A DNA stretch of 64,000 nt, taken from assembly GCA_001915545.1 (NCBI GenBank), contig MNQS01000122.1, positions 1-64,000 of the forward strand. The letters are read 5' to 3'. Position numbers and translations under genes: made by a program. The notes beneath the pieces were generated by a model. That model was not told the origin of the DNA. It did no database searches and saw only the letters and a list, made by a program, of their open reading frames with translations. Shown here piece by piece: positions 8,533 to 18,600 of the stretch; the first letter of the stretch is position 1; each line of letters begins with the position of its first letter. This DNA is from Bacteroides sp. 43_108 (GTDB taxonomy: Bacteria > Bacteroidota > Bacteroidia > Bacteroidales > Bacteroidaceae).

Positions 8533-9165
8533 ATGCTTCTTATGACAAATAAACGTATTATCCAGATTGCAAAATTCTTTTCAGGACTTTTTTCTCCTTT
8601 TTATGCTCCCTTGTGGGCTTTTGCAGGACTATTCTTTTTCAGCTATCTCAGTCTGCTTCCATGGAGCTACAAGACTTTGATATTTGTAATGGTTTATTGT
8701 TTTACGGTTTTTATACCGCGTGTAAGCATAAACATATTCCGGCGTATCAATAAATGGACTCATTGGCAGTTGAGTCACCGTGAGCATCGTCACATGCCAT
8801 ACATTCTTACGCTTATTTCCTATGCAACATGCCTGGTCCTGATGACTCATCTGCGTATGGCTATGTTTATCAGAGGCATTGTTATGGCAGCGTTGGTTGC
8901 TGAAATAATCTGTGTGATTGTGAATGTTTGGTGGAAGGTCAGTACGCACATGGTAGGCGTTGGAGGACTTGTAGGCGCTTTGGTGGCGTTCAGCAATCTG
9001 TTTTATTTCAATCCTATATGGCCTATTTGCGGTTTGCTCCTCTTGTCGGGTATACTCGGTACCAGCCGTATGATTCTGAGGCAGCATTCTTTGGCGCAGG
9101 TGATAGTCGGTTTTGCCATAGGTTTTGTATGCGCAATGACATTCATCCTGATAAGCTGGATGTAA
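8533..9165 (+). CDS. PAP2-like membrane protein with a degenerate phosphatase motif
   Basis: This 210-residue protein has about five or six membrane helices. The C-terminal SRMILRQHSLAQVIVGFAIG block corresponds to the SRxxxxxHxxxD motif of PAP2 lipid phosphatases, and an earlier histidine lies in the WKVSTHMVG loop where PSGH is expected. The final Asp is Gln here and PSGH is absent, so catalysis is uncertain. A second possible start is the ATG at 8542. It follows rpoN by 44 nt and precedes purE by 45 nt. Confidence 0.7.
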   Translation: MLLMTNKRIIQIAKFFSGLFSPFYAPLWAFAGLFFFSYLSLLPWSYKTLIFVMVYCFTVFIPRVSINIFRRINKWTHWQLSHREHRHMPYILTLISYATCLVLMTHLRMAMFIRGIVMAALVAEIICVIVNVWWKVSTHMVGVGGLVGALVAFSNLFYFNPIWPICGLLLLSGILGTSRMILRQHSLAQVIVGFAIGFVCAMTFILISWM

Positions 9166-9210
9166 TTGAAAAGTATAGAAATAGTTATTAATTCACTTAA
9201 TTTAAATTAT

Positions 9211-9720
9211 ATGAAACCAATAGTAAGTATAATCATGGGCAGCACTTCTGATCTTGCTGTAATGGAAAAGGCTGCACAGTTCCTGAATGACATGCAGGTT
9301 CCGTTTGAGATCAATGCATTGTCTGCTCATCGTACTCCAGAGGCTGTAGAACTTTTTGCAAAGGGAGCACGTGAAAGAGGCATAAAGGTCATAATAGCTG
9401 GTGCAGGTATGGCTGCCGCTCTTCCAGGAGTAATTGCAGCAAATACTACATTGCCTGTAATCGGTGTGCCTATCAAGGGTTCTTGTTTTGACGGTATGGA
9501 CGCAATGTTGTCTATCATACAGATGCCTCCTGGAATACCTGTTGCCACTGTTGGTGTAAACGGTGCACAGAATGCGGCCATATTGGCTGTAGAAATGATT
9601 TCGTTGTATGACGAAAAACTCGCTGAAAAATTTGCTGCATACAAGAGCGGGCTCAAGGCAAAGATTGAGAAGGCTAATGCAGATCTTGCAGAAGTGAAAT
9701 TCGATTTCAAGTGCAATTGA
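9211..9720 (+). CDS. purE: N5-carboxyaminoimidazole ribonucleotide mutase
   Basis: Class I PurE moves the carboxyl group of N5-CAIR to C4 in purine synthesis. The GSTSD motif near the N-terminus and SAHRTPE (about residues 41-47) are the conserved nucleotide-binding and catalytic segments; GAGMAAALPGVIAA and PVIGVPIKG follow. The start is ATG 9211, giving 169 residues, the usual length; an in-frame ATG at 9166 would add 15 residues not found in the family. No purK is in the window. It ends in a strong terminator. Confidence 0.97.
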   Translation: MKPIVSIIMGSTSDLAVMEKAAQFLNDMQVPFEINALSAHRTPEAVELFAKGARERGIKVIIAGAGMAAALPGVIAANTTLPVIGVPIKGSCFDGMDAMLSIIQMPPGIPVATVGVNGAQNAAILAVEMISLYDEKLAEKFAAYKSGLKAKIEKANADLAEVKFDFKCN

Positions 9721-9731
9721 TAAGCTGACGT

Positions 9732-9782
9732 GATACGGAACACGGCATTCAGTTTTTGCCTGTGTTCTGTATCTCTTTTTTT
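9732..9782 (+). terminator. Terminator after purE
   Basis: GATACGGAACACGGC pairs with GCCTGTGTTCTGTATC (with wobbles) and is followed by a T run. Confidence 0.85.
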
Positions 9783-9839
9783 ACAACGTTTCTCGTTGGC
9801 TAATTTGAAATTTACGTTATAATTTAAATTTTCTGAATC

Positions 9840-11780
9840 TTGGATCTGTTCAATTATTCACGTCGCGAAACAATCGAGGTTAACATAGGTAATACTGCAT
9901 TGGGAGGGAACAATCCGATCCGTGTGCAGTCTATGACAAACGTTTCTACAAATGATGTTGAAGCGTGTGTGGCTCAGGCAAAACGTATTGTTGATGCCGG
10001 TGGCGAATATGTACGTCTTACAACTCAGGGTGTCAGAGAAGCAGAGAGCCTCAAGGAAATTAATGCAGGCTTGAGAAAAGACGGATATGATGTGCCGCTT
10101 GTTGCTGACGTTCATTTTAATGCAAAGGTGGCTGACGTTGCCGCGCTTTATGCTGAAAAGGTTCGTATAAATCCTGGCAACTATGTCGATCCGGGCCGTA
10201 CATTCAAGCATCTGGAGTATACTGACGAGGAATATGCCGAAGAAATAAAGAAGATAGAATCACGGTTTGTTCCATTTCTTAATATATGCCGTCAAAATCA
10301 TACGGCAATACGTATAGGAGTCAATCACGGTTCCCTTTCTGACAGAATCATGAGCCGTTACGGCGATACCCCAGAAGGAATGGTTGAATCCTGTATGGAA
10401 TTTCTCCGTATATGCGTAAGGGAGAACTTTAAGGATGTTGTCATTTCCATAAAGGCAAGCAATACCGTTGTCATGGTTCGCACGGTGAGATTGCTTGTGA
10501 GTGTGATGGAGAAAGAGGGCATGAAGTTTCCTCTGCATCTTGGTGTTACTGAAGCTGGCGAAGGTGAAGACGGACGTATAAAGTCTGCTTTGGGCATTGG
10601 TGCTCTTCTTTGTGATGGTATTGGTGACACGATACGCGTTTCTTTGACTGAAGCTCCAGAGGCAGAAATACCTGTCGCTTTGAAGCTGAGGGATTATGTA
10701 TTGCGCAGAGAGGGACATCCGTATATACCTGGAGTTCAGTCTGCCAAGTTCGATTATCTGAGACCTTCGAGAAGGAAAACTGTTGCAGTAGGCAATATCG
10801 GAGGCGACAATGTTCCTGTTGTCATTTCCGATAGAATGGACGGAAGATCGGTCGACTCCAAGTCGGAGCTGAAGCCTGATTATATCTATTCGCCAAGACA
10901 ATTGCCAGAGGTTAGGGAAGATTGCGCTTATATTGTTGATGCCGATGTTTGGACCGGCGAAGAAGGTACTTTCCCTGCTTTTGCTCTTGTTCTTCCTGAG
11001 GAACAGCCTGTAAGCGGTGATTTGTCACCTGAGGAAATGGAATATAGAAATTACAAGGACCGTGTTGAATTGAGCAATGCTCTCATCAAGCTTAATGTCG
11101 GTTTGACACAGTGCAGTGCTTCAATCAAGTTCCTTTTCTTGAATTACATGCAGCTCTCGGATGAAATGAAAGCCGTTATTCGTCTTCACCCGGAAGTTGT
11201 TGTCATAAGTCAGACCAATCATAAGAATCGTTTGGGCGAGCACCGTGCATTGGTACACGAGCTTATGGATGCCGATATATGCAATCCTGTGATATTCTTC
11301 CAGCATTATTCTTTCAACGAAGGCGAAAGCGAAGATTTCCAGATTGAATCTGCTGCAGACATGGGTGCGCTTATATTTGATGGTTTGTGCGATGGTATCT
11401 ATTTGTTCAATCACGGCACCTTGCCTCATGAAGTCATTGATTCCACAGCATTCGGCATTTTGCAGGCTGGTCGTCTGAGAGTTTCCAAGACAGAATACAT
11501 CTCTTGTCCTGGTTGCGGACGTACTCTGTATGATCTTGAAGCAACCATAGCACAGATCAAGGTTGCAACATCCCATTTGCGCGGTCTGAAGATTGCAATA
11601 ATGGGCTGCATTGTAAACGGTCCAGGAGAGATGGCCGATGCCGATTACGGATATGTTGGTGCAGGAGTCGGCAAGGTCAGTTTGTATAGACGTAAGGAAT
11701 GTGTAGAAAAGAATATTCCTTCTTCCGAAGCCGTTGCCAAACTGCTCCAGCTTATAGACGATGATATGAAAAATGCCTGA
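9840..11780 (+). CDS. ispG: 4-hydroxy-3-methylbut-2-enyl diphosphate synthase, long form
   Basis: IspG (GcpE) makes HMBPP from MEcPP in the MEP isoprenoid pathway, using a [4Fe-4S] cluster. At 646 residues it is the three-domain form seen in Bacteroidetes, Chlamydia and plants: an N-terminal TIM barrel (FNYSRRE, NPIRVQSMTN), an inserted second domain (about residues 280-530), and a C-terminal cluster domain with CPGCGRT and CIVNGPGE. The start is TTG at 9840: the next upstream codons include an in-frame TGA at 9834, and the first in-frame ATG would cut off the conserved FNYSRRE segment. It is preceded by the purE terminator, so it has its own promoter. Confidence 0.96.
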   Translation: MDLFNYSRRETIEVNIGNTALGGNNPIRVQSMTNVSTNDVEACVAQAKRIVDAGGEYVRLTTQGVREAESLKEINAGLRKDGYDVPLVADVHFNAKVADVAALYAEKVRINPGNYVDPGRTFKHLEYTDEEYAEEIKKIESRFVPFLNICRQNHTAIRIGVNHGSLSDRIMSRYGDTPEGMVESCMEFLRICVRENFKDVVISIKASNTVVMVRTVRLLVSVMEKEGMKFPLHLGVTEAGEGEDGRIKSALGIGALLCDGIGDTIRVSLTEAPEAEIPVALKLRDYVLRREGHPYIPGVQSAKFDYLRPSRRKTVAVGNIGGDNVPVVISDRMDGRSVDSKSELKPDYIYSPRQLPEVREDCAYIVDADVWTGEEGTFPAFALVLPEEQPVSGDLSPEEMEYRNYKDRVELSNALIKLNVGLTQCSASIKFLFLNYMQLSDEMKAVIRLHPEVVVISQTNHKNRLGEHRALVHELMDADICNPVIFFQHYSFNEGESEDFQIESAADMGALIFDGLCDGIYLFNHGTLPHEVIDSTAFGILQAGRLRVSKTEYISCPGCGRTLYDLEATIAQIKVATSHLRGLKIAIMGCIVNGPGEMADADYGYVGAGVGKVSLYRRKECVEKNIPSSEAVAKLLQLIDDDMKNA

Positions 11781-11824
11781 TACGGCTTTTTATGATATTT
11801 TAGTATATTGATTTTATCTAAAGA

Positions 11825-11848
11825 AGGTGGTGGCTTCTGCCGCCACCT
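11825..11848 (+). terminator. GC-rich hairpin after ispG, weak terminator
   Basis: AGGTGGTGGC pairs with GCCGCCACCT around a TTCT loop, 45 nt after the ispG stop. The following CTATATTTG is only moderately T-rich, so termination may be incomplete. Confidence 0.55.
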
Positions 11849-12005
11849 CTATATTTGTTATGATATCTGATGCCAAGCCACAGTCATGCTGTTAAAATTT
11901 GCTTGAAAATACAATAAAGAAAAATAAAACACGTTGTAAATATATTGGATTCTATATATAGGAATGATAAATATTTCTGCATTGGATATTTAAAGAATAA
12001 GTCGA

Positions 12006-12602
12006 ATGATTGAATACGTCAGAGGAATATTGGATGAGCTTACACCGGCCCAGGCAGTAGTGGAATGTTCGGGTGTAGGTTATCTTCTTAACATATCTCT
12101 TAATACATACACGGCAATACAGGGAAAGAGCAACGTGCGCCTGTTTGTCTATGAAGTTATACGGGAAGACTCGTATGTGCTTTATGGTTTTGAATCAAAG
12201 GCAGAGCGTGAAATGTTCACCATGCTCATATCTGTTTCAGGCATTGGAGGAAACACTGCGCGTACGATTCTTTCTGCCTTTTCGTTAAATGAATTGTGCG
12301 ATGTCATTATGACAGGCAATGAACGTATGCTTAAGACTGTCAAGGGTTTGGGCGTAAAAACAGCCCAGCGTGTCATCGTTGAACTTAAGGATAAGGTTGC
12401 TTCATTGGGAGTACCTGTTTCCGGAACGGCTGATGCAGCGATGGCTATTGTGCATTCTGAAGTACACGATGAGGCTATCGAAGCGCTTAAGATGCTTGGA
12501 TTCCCACCAGCTCCTGTAACAAAAGTTGTCCGTTCAATACTGAAGGAAAAGCCCGACAGTCCGGTTGAAGAAGTCGTCAAGATGGCTTTGAAGATGTTAT
12601 GA
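12006..12602 (+). CDS. ruvA: Holliday junction DNA helicase subunit RuvA
   Basis: RuvA binds four-way junctions and loads the RuvB motor for branch migration. The 198 residues show the N-terminal OB fold ([20 protein letters not shown]), the paired helix-hairpin-helix region ([16 protein letters not shown] and [19 protein letters not shown], about residues 75-130) and the C-terminal RuvB-binding domain ([13 protein letters not shown] onward). The length is typical. sprA follows 39 nt downstream on the same strand. Confidence 0.97.
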   Translation: MIEYVRGILDELTPAQAVVECSGVGYLLNISLNTYTAIQGKSNVRLFVYEVIREDSYVLYGFESKAEREMFTMLISVSGIGGNTARTILSAFSLNELCDVIMTGNERMLKTVKGLGVKTAQRVIVELKDKVASLGVPVSGTADAAMAIVHSEVHDEAIEALKMLGFPPAPVTKVVRSILKEKPDSPVEEVVKMALKML

Positions 12603-12641
12603 AGGAATAATGATCCAATATATTATACATAAAGAATTGTT

Positions 12642-15600
12642 TTGAAACGTTTTCTACGAAATATAGTTTATCTGGTGCTGATTATGGTCAGCGTGAGTGC
12701 ATTGGCTTCTATGAGCGACAATGTGCTCATGTCGTTGGATATGAGCGGCAGTGCTTCTGATTTGAAAGCCGACAGCGCGGACCTGCAGACAGATACCGTA
12801 AAAAGCAGATATCCGGTAAGAAAGACTGATTATCCCACAGGAGGCGAAGTAGTCGATAATGCCTTGGATCTTTCTGACCCTGAGAATCTCAAGCTTCAGA
12901 CCGGCGACTATGACGAAAGTACCGGTATGTACAAGGTCGGTACTAAATTGGGTGATAATTATCTAAGTGCCCCTTACTTGATGACACCTGAAGAATACTT
13001 GAAATGGACTGAACGTAAGTCGATGAATGCCTATTTCAAGGAACGCAACGATTCCATGTTCGTTACAAAGGGGGAAAATAAGTTTGATTTCACAAATATG
13101 CACTTCGATCTCGGACCAGCAGAGAAGATTTTCGGTCCGGGAGGAGTACAGCTGCGCACGCAGGGAAGTGCCGAAATCAAGTTTGGATATAACTACAAAT
13201 ATACAGACAATCCTTCATTGACTGAACGCAACCGTAAGAATGCAGGTTTTGATTTTGATGAAAAGATAAACCTCAGCGTAAACGCGAAAGTCGGTGATAA
13301 GATGAATTTCAACATAAATTATAATACTGATGCAACTTTCGACTTCGACAGCAAGAACATGAAGCTTCAGTATGAAGGCAAGGAAGATGAGATTGTGAAA
13401 CTTATTGAGGCCGGTAACATATCCATGCCTACCAATTCGTCTCTCATCAAAGGTGCTTCTTCGCTGTTCGGTTTCCGTACCGACCTGCAGTTCGGTAAAT
13501 TGAATATTCAGGCAGTCGTTTCTCAGAAGGAATCGACTTCCAAGACCGTATCTTCGCAGGGAGGTTCGCAATTGTCTCAGTATGAGATAGAAGCCTACGA
13601 CTACGACGAAAACCGCCATTTCTTCCTTTCTCAGTATTTCCGTGATACATACGATAAGGCATGTTCAACATTGCCTAATATTACTTCTGGTATAACAATC
13701 AACAGAATAGAAATCTGGGTTACTAATACTTCAGGTGCCACAGAAAATACACGCGACATTGTCGGATTCGTCGATCTTGGAGAAAACCAGCACATCAGCA
13801 ACAGCATGTGGTCTCCTTCCGGCACACAGCAACCGCAGAACTCATCCAATAATCTTTATTCAACGATAGTCAATAGCTATCCTGATGCAAGAAATATTGA
13901 TATGGTAAGTTCTGTCCTCGATCCTATTCTCGGTGGTGGAATTGATTATGAAAAGGTTGAGAATGCACGTCTGTTGACTTCGTCTGAATATACCCTTAAC
14001 CAGTACCTGGGTTATGTGTCTCTCAAGTCAACTCTTCAGACCAATCAGGTCTTGGCTGTGGCTTTCGAATATACATACGCCGGACAGACATACCAGGTCG
14101 GTGAGTTCTCTTCAGATATGAAGGACAACGATCAGGCACTTTATGTTAAGTTGCTTAAGAACACTTCCAATTCACCGCGTATGGGAAACTGGGACCTTAT
14201 GATGAAGAATGTCTATTCTCTTAATGCATATTCCGTGCAGAAGGAGAAGTTCAAGATGGACATCAAATATCTCAGTGACACCACAGGTGTGTATCTCACA
14301 TATCTTCCTGAAGAGCAGTTCAAGTCTACTACATTGCTTAAGATGATGAACCTCGACAGGTTGGATGATAATCAGAAAACCAATCCTAACGGAAAGTTCG
14401 ACTTTATCGACGGATATACCATTGATGCTCAGTCCGGACGTGTAATCTTCCCGGTTGTAGAACCTTTCGGCGATTGGTTGAGGCAGAAAATCGGAAATGA
14501 TGTTATAGCAGACAAGTATTGCTATGATGAATTGTACGACTCGACGAAGATAACAGCAAAGCAGATTGCTGAAAAGAACAAATTTATATTGACCGGTGAA
14601 TATAAAGCTTCTTCTGGCTCTGAAATAGACCTTGGAAGCATGAATATTCCTCAGGGTTCAGTTGTGGTTACAGCAGGAGGTGTAACCCTTGTGGAAGGCA
14701 CAGATTATACGGTAGACTACAGCTTGGGACGTGTATCCATCATCAACCAAAGTATTATCGATGCTGGAACAAACGTCAGTGTAAGTTTGGAAAGTCAGTC
14801 CGAATATTCAACCATGCGTAAGACCATGCTGGGTTTCAACTGGACGTACGATTTCAACAAGAACTTCCAGATGGGAGGTACCCTGATGCATTTGGGCGAA
14901 AAGCCTTTGACCTCGAAAGTGGCAATGGGAGATGAACCGTTGAACAACACGTTGTGGGGACTCAACCTCAACTGGAAGCAAGAAAGTCAGTGGTTGACAA
15001 ATCTCATAGATAAGATTCCTCTTATAGATGTAAGCCAGCCGTCGAGCATAAGCCTCTCTGCTGAGTTTGCACAGCTTGTTGCTGGCAATGCCAGTGGAGT
15101 GCAGGGCAATGCCTCTTATCTTGATGATTTCGAAAGCACAAAGAACGGCATTGACGTTAGCTCACCGCTTCAGTGGGTACTCTCGTCTACACCTTCAAAT
15201 CTGCAATACGGAACTCTTACCAATGATGTGCGCTACGGATATAACCGTGCCCTTCTTGCATGGTACAATATCGACCCGCTTTTCACGCGCCGAAATTCTT
15301 CTCTTACTCCTAGCCACATCAAAAATGATCTGGACCAGCTTTCCAATCACTATGTGCGCGAAGTTTATGAGCGTGAAGTTTATCCGAACAAGGATACAAA
15401 TATCGGAGAGAGTACAACACTCACCATTCTCAATCTTGCTTATTATCCAACAGAACGCGGTCCTTACAACCTTGACACGGACGTTGACAGGAACGGTCGC
15501 CTTAATGACCCTAAGAAAAGATGGGGAGGTATGATGCGTAAGCTCGATACCAGCGACTTCGAGACTGCCAATGTGCAATACATTGAGTTCTGGATGCTTG

Positions 15601-18600
15601 ATCCGTTTATTTACACAAAGGATGATCCTGCTTACGGCGGAGATTTCTATATAAATCTTGGTGATGTAAGTGAAGACGTTCTTAAGGATGGAAAGAAATC
15701 TTATGAGAGCGGACTTCCTGTCAATGATGCTTCCACATACACTGAAACTGTTTGGGGACGCGTACCGTCTGAGAAGAGCGTTGTATATTCTTTCAGCACT
15801 GAGAGCGGAGCGCGCGAAAAGCAGGATGTCGGTCTCAACGGATTGTCAAGCCAGAACGAAAGATCATATGGCATATATTCTGATTACCTTGCACAGATGC
15901 AGAGCAAGGTTACTCCTGAGGTGTATGACTCTTTGTTTGAAGACCCTGCCGGTGACGATTATCACTATTTCCGCGGTTCTGACTTTGATGCAGCACAGAC
16001 TTCCATTCTTGACAGATATAAGCATATAAATGGAGTTGAAGGCAACTCTCCTAATTCGAATGAATCGGGAGAAAGCTACAGTACTGCCTATAAATCAACT
16101 CCTGATGTTGAGGACGCAAATCAGGACTACACAATGAACGAGTACGAGAATTTCTTCCAGTATAAGGTCAGCATACGTCCTGAAGATATGGTCATCGGCC
16201 GTAACTACATTGTAGATAAACGTGATACGCGCGTACCGCTCCGAAATGGAAATAAGGAAGATGCCACATGGTATTTGTTCCGAATACCTGTAGAGGAATA
16301 CGAGTCTAAAGTCGGCAATATAAGCGATTTCAGCAGTATTCGCTTCATGCGTATGTATCTTACAGATTTTGAAGAGCCTATTGTACTTCGTTTTGCTTCG
16401 TTGGACCTTGTTCGTGGTGAGTGGCGTAATTACACAAGTGCCCTTTATACAGGCGACAAGCCTAGCGACAGCGGAACTCTTGTTACATCGGCCGTCAACA
16501 TTGAAGAAAACAATGATAAGGAACCTGTCAACTACGTTCTTCCTCCGGGCATAAGCCGTGTGCTTGATTCAAGCCAGCCTCAGTTGACCCAGAACAATGA
16601 ACAGGCACTTTCGCTTACAGTAGAGAATCTCTCTTCCGGCGATGCACGTGCAGTTTATAAGACCACAAATGTAGACCTCCGTCAGTATAAGCACCTGCAG
16701 ATGTTTGTTCATGCAAATGCACTTGAAGGAGATGAACTTCTGGAAGACGACCAGATGAGTGTATTCATTCGATTGGGTTCCGACTACAAGAGCAACTATT
16801 ATGAGTATGAGATTCCTCTCAAGCTCACAGCTCCAGGACATTACGACACATATACCAGTGCCGGATGCTATGCCGTATGGCCTGAAGAAAACATGCTTGA
16901 CATTGATTTCAGCTTGTTTACCGATTTGAAAAAGGAACGCAACAAGGCACGTGCTTCTGGTGAAGCTTCATACACGCAGCTCTATTATTCGTACGACCCG
17001 GACAAACCGCAGAACAAGGTAAGTGTGATAGGAAATCCTTCGCTCGGCGAGGTGAAGACCATGATGATTGGTATCCGCAATAATTCACGTAAAACAGGTT
17101 CTGTAGAAGTGTGGGTAAATGAATTGCGAATGCAGGGGTACAATAATGAAGGCGGTTGGGCTGCACAGGGTAATCTCAATGTTCAGCTTTCAGATCTCGG
17201 TTCTGTGAACCTTACCGGACACACCGAAACTGCAGGATTCGGTGGACTGGAAGAAGGTGTGTCAGAGCGCCGCAACGACAATCTCTATGAGTGGAGCATT
17301 ACTACCAGTTTTGAACTCGGCAAGTTCTTCCCTGAAAAATGGATGATGACATTGCCGTTCTACTATTCGTATTCATGGCAGAAAATATCGCCTAAGTACA
17401 ATCCGTTTGACACCGATATGAATTTCAAGGATGCTCTTGATGATTGTGTATCGGATGCAGAGCGCGATTCACTCAGCAGTATTGCAGAGAGAATTACTAA
17501 ATATAAGAATTTCTCGCTCAGCAATTGGAAGTCAAATTATCAGAGTCGTGTGCCTATGCCTTACGACCCTGCCAATTTTGCTTTGAGCTACTCTTATAGT
17601 CAGAAGTTCAACAGTGGTGAGACGACTGTTTATGAGAAGGAAGAGAACTGGCGTGCCAACCTTACTTATAACTATTCTCCGAAGTACAAGACTTGGGAGC
17701 CTTTCAAAAAGCTGAAAGGAAAGTCTAAGTGGCTTGACATCATTAAGGCGCAGAACCTCAACTGGCTCCCTCAGAGCATTTCTTTTGTATCTGATATCAC
17801 ACGCAATTACTATGAATTGCAGGAAAGGGATATCGATGCAGGAACACAGTTGCCTGTTAATTTCTCACAGCAGTTCTTGTGGAACCGCGAGTTGTCTTTG
17901 CGCTGGGATATATTCAAATCTCTGAAGATGAACTGGACCTCGGCCACTCATGCAGAAATTGAGGAACCTTACACGGTTGTCAACAAGAATCTCTATCCAG
18001 ACGAATATGAAGCCTGGAAAGACTCTGTCGTACGCAGTTTGTTGTCTTTCGGACGACCATTGACATATAACTCCACATTCTCTGCATCTTACAAGGTGCC
18101 TATTGAGAAGATTCCTATTTTTGACTGGGTTTCTGCAGATGGAAGCTACAGCTCAAATTATGGATGGACGCGCGGAGTTGAGATGGAAAACGGTACGAAC
18201 CTGGGACATACTGTTACCAGCCAGCGTACATATAACATCAATGGAAAACTCAATTTTGAGAAATTATATAATAAGGTAAAGTTCTTGGAGGAAACGAACA
18301 AACGTTTTGCTGCTTCGACAACACCTTCGAGGACTACATCGCGTAACAGAAGGACCACAAAGAACAAGACAGATAAGAACGATAAGTCTGATGATAAGAA
18401 AAATGCTGCAGATGATTCTAAGAACAAGAAGAACAAAGGTGTGACAAAAGAAATCCAGTTGACTGATACGGCTGATGTCGTATTCAAGCATGGACAGAAC
18501 ACAAAGCGTATTATTGTTCGTGCTACAACCAAGAACGGCAAATCCTATAAGCTGAAATTCAAGAAGACTGATGCAAATACGATAACTATCAAGAACCGCG

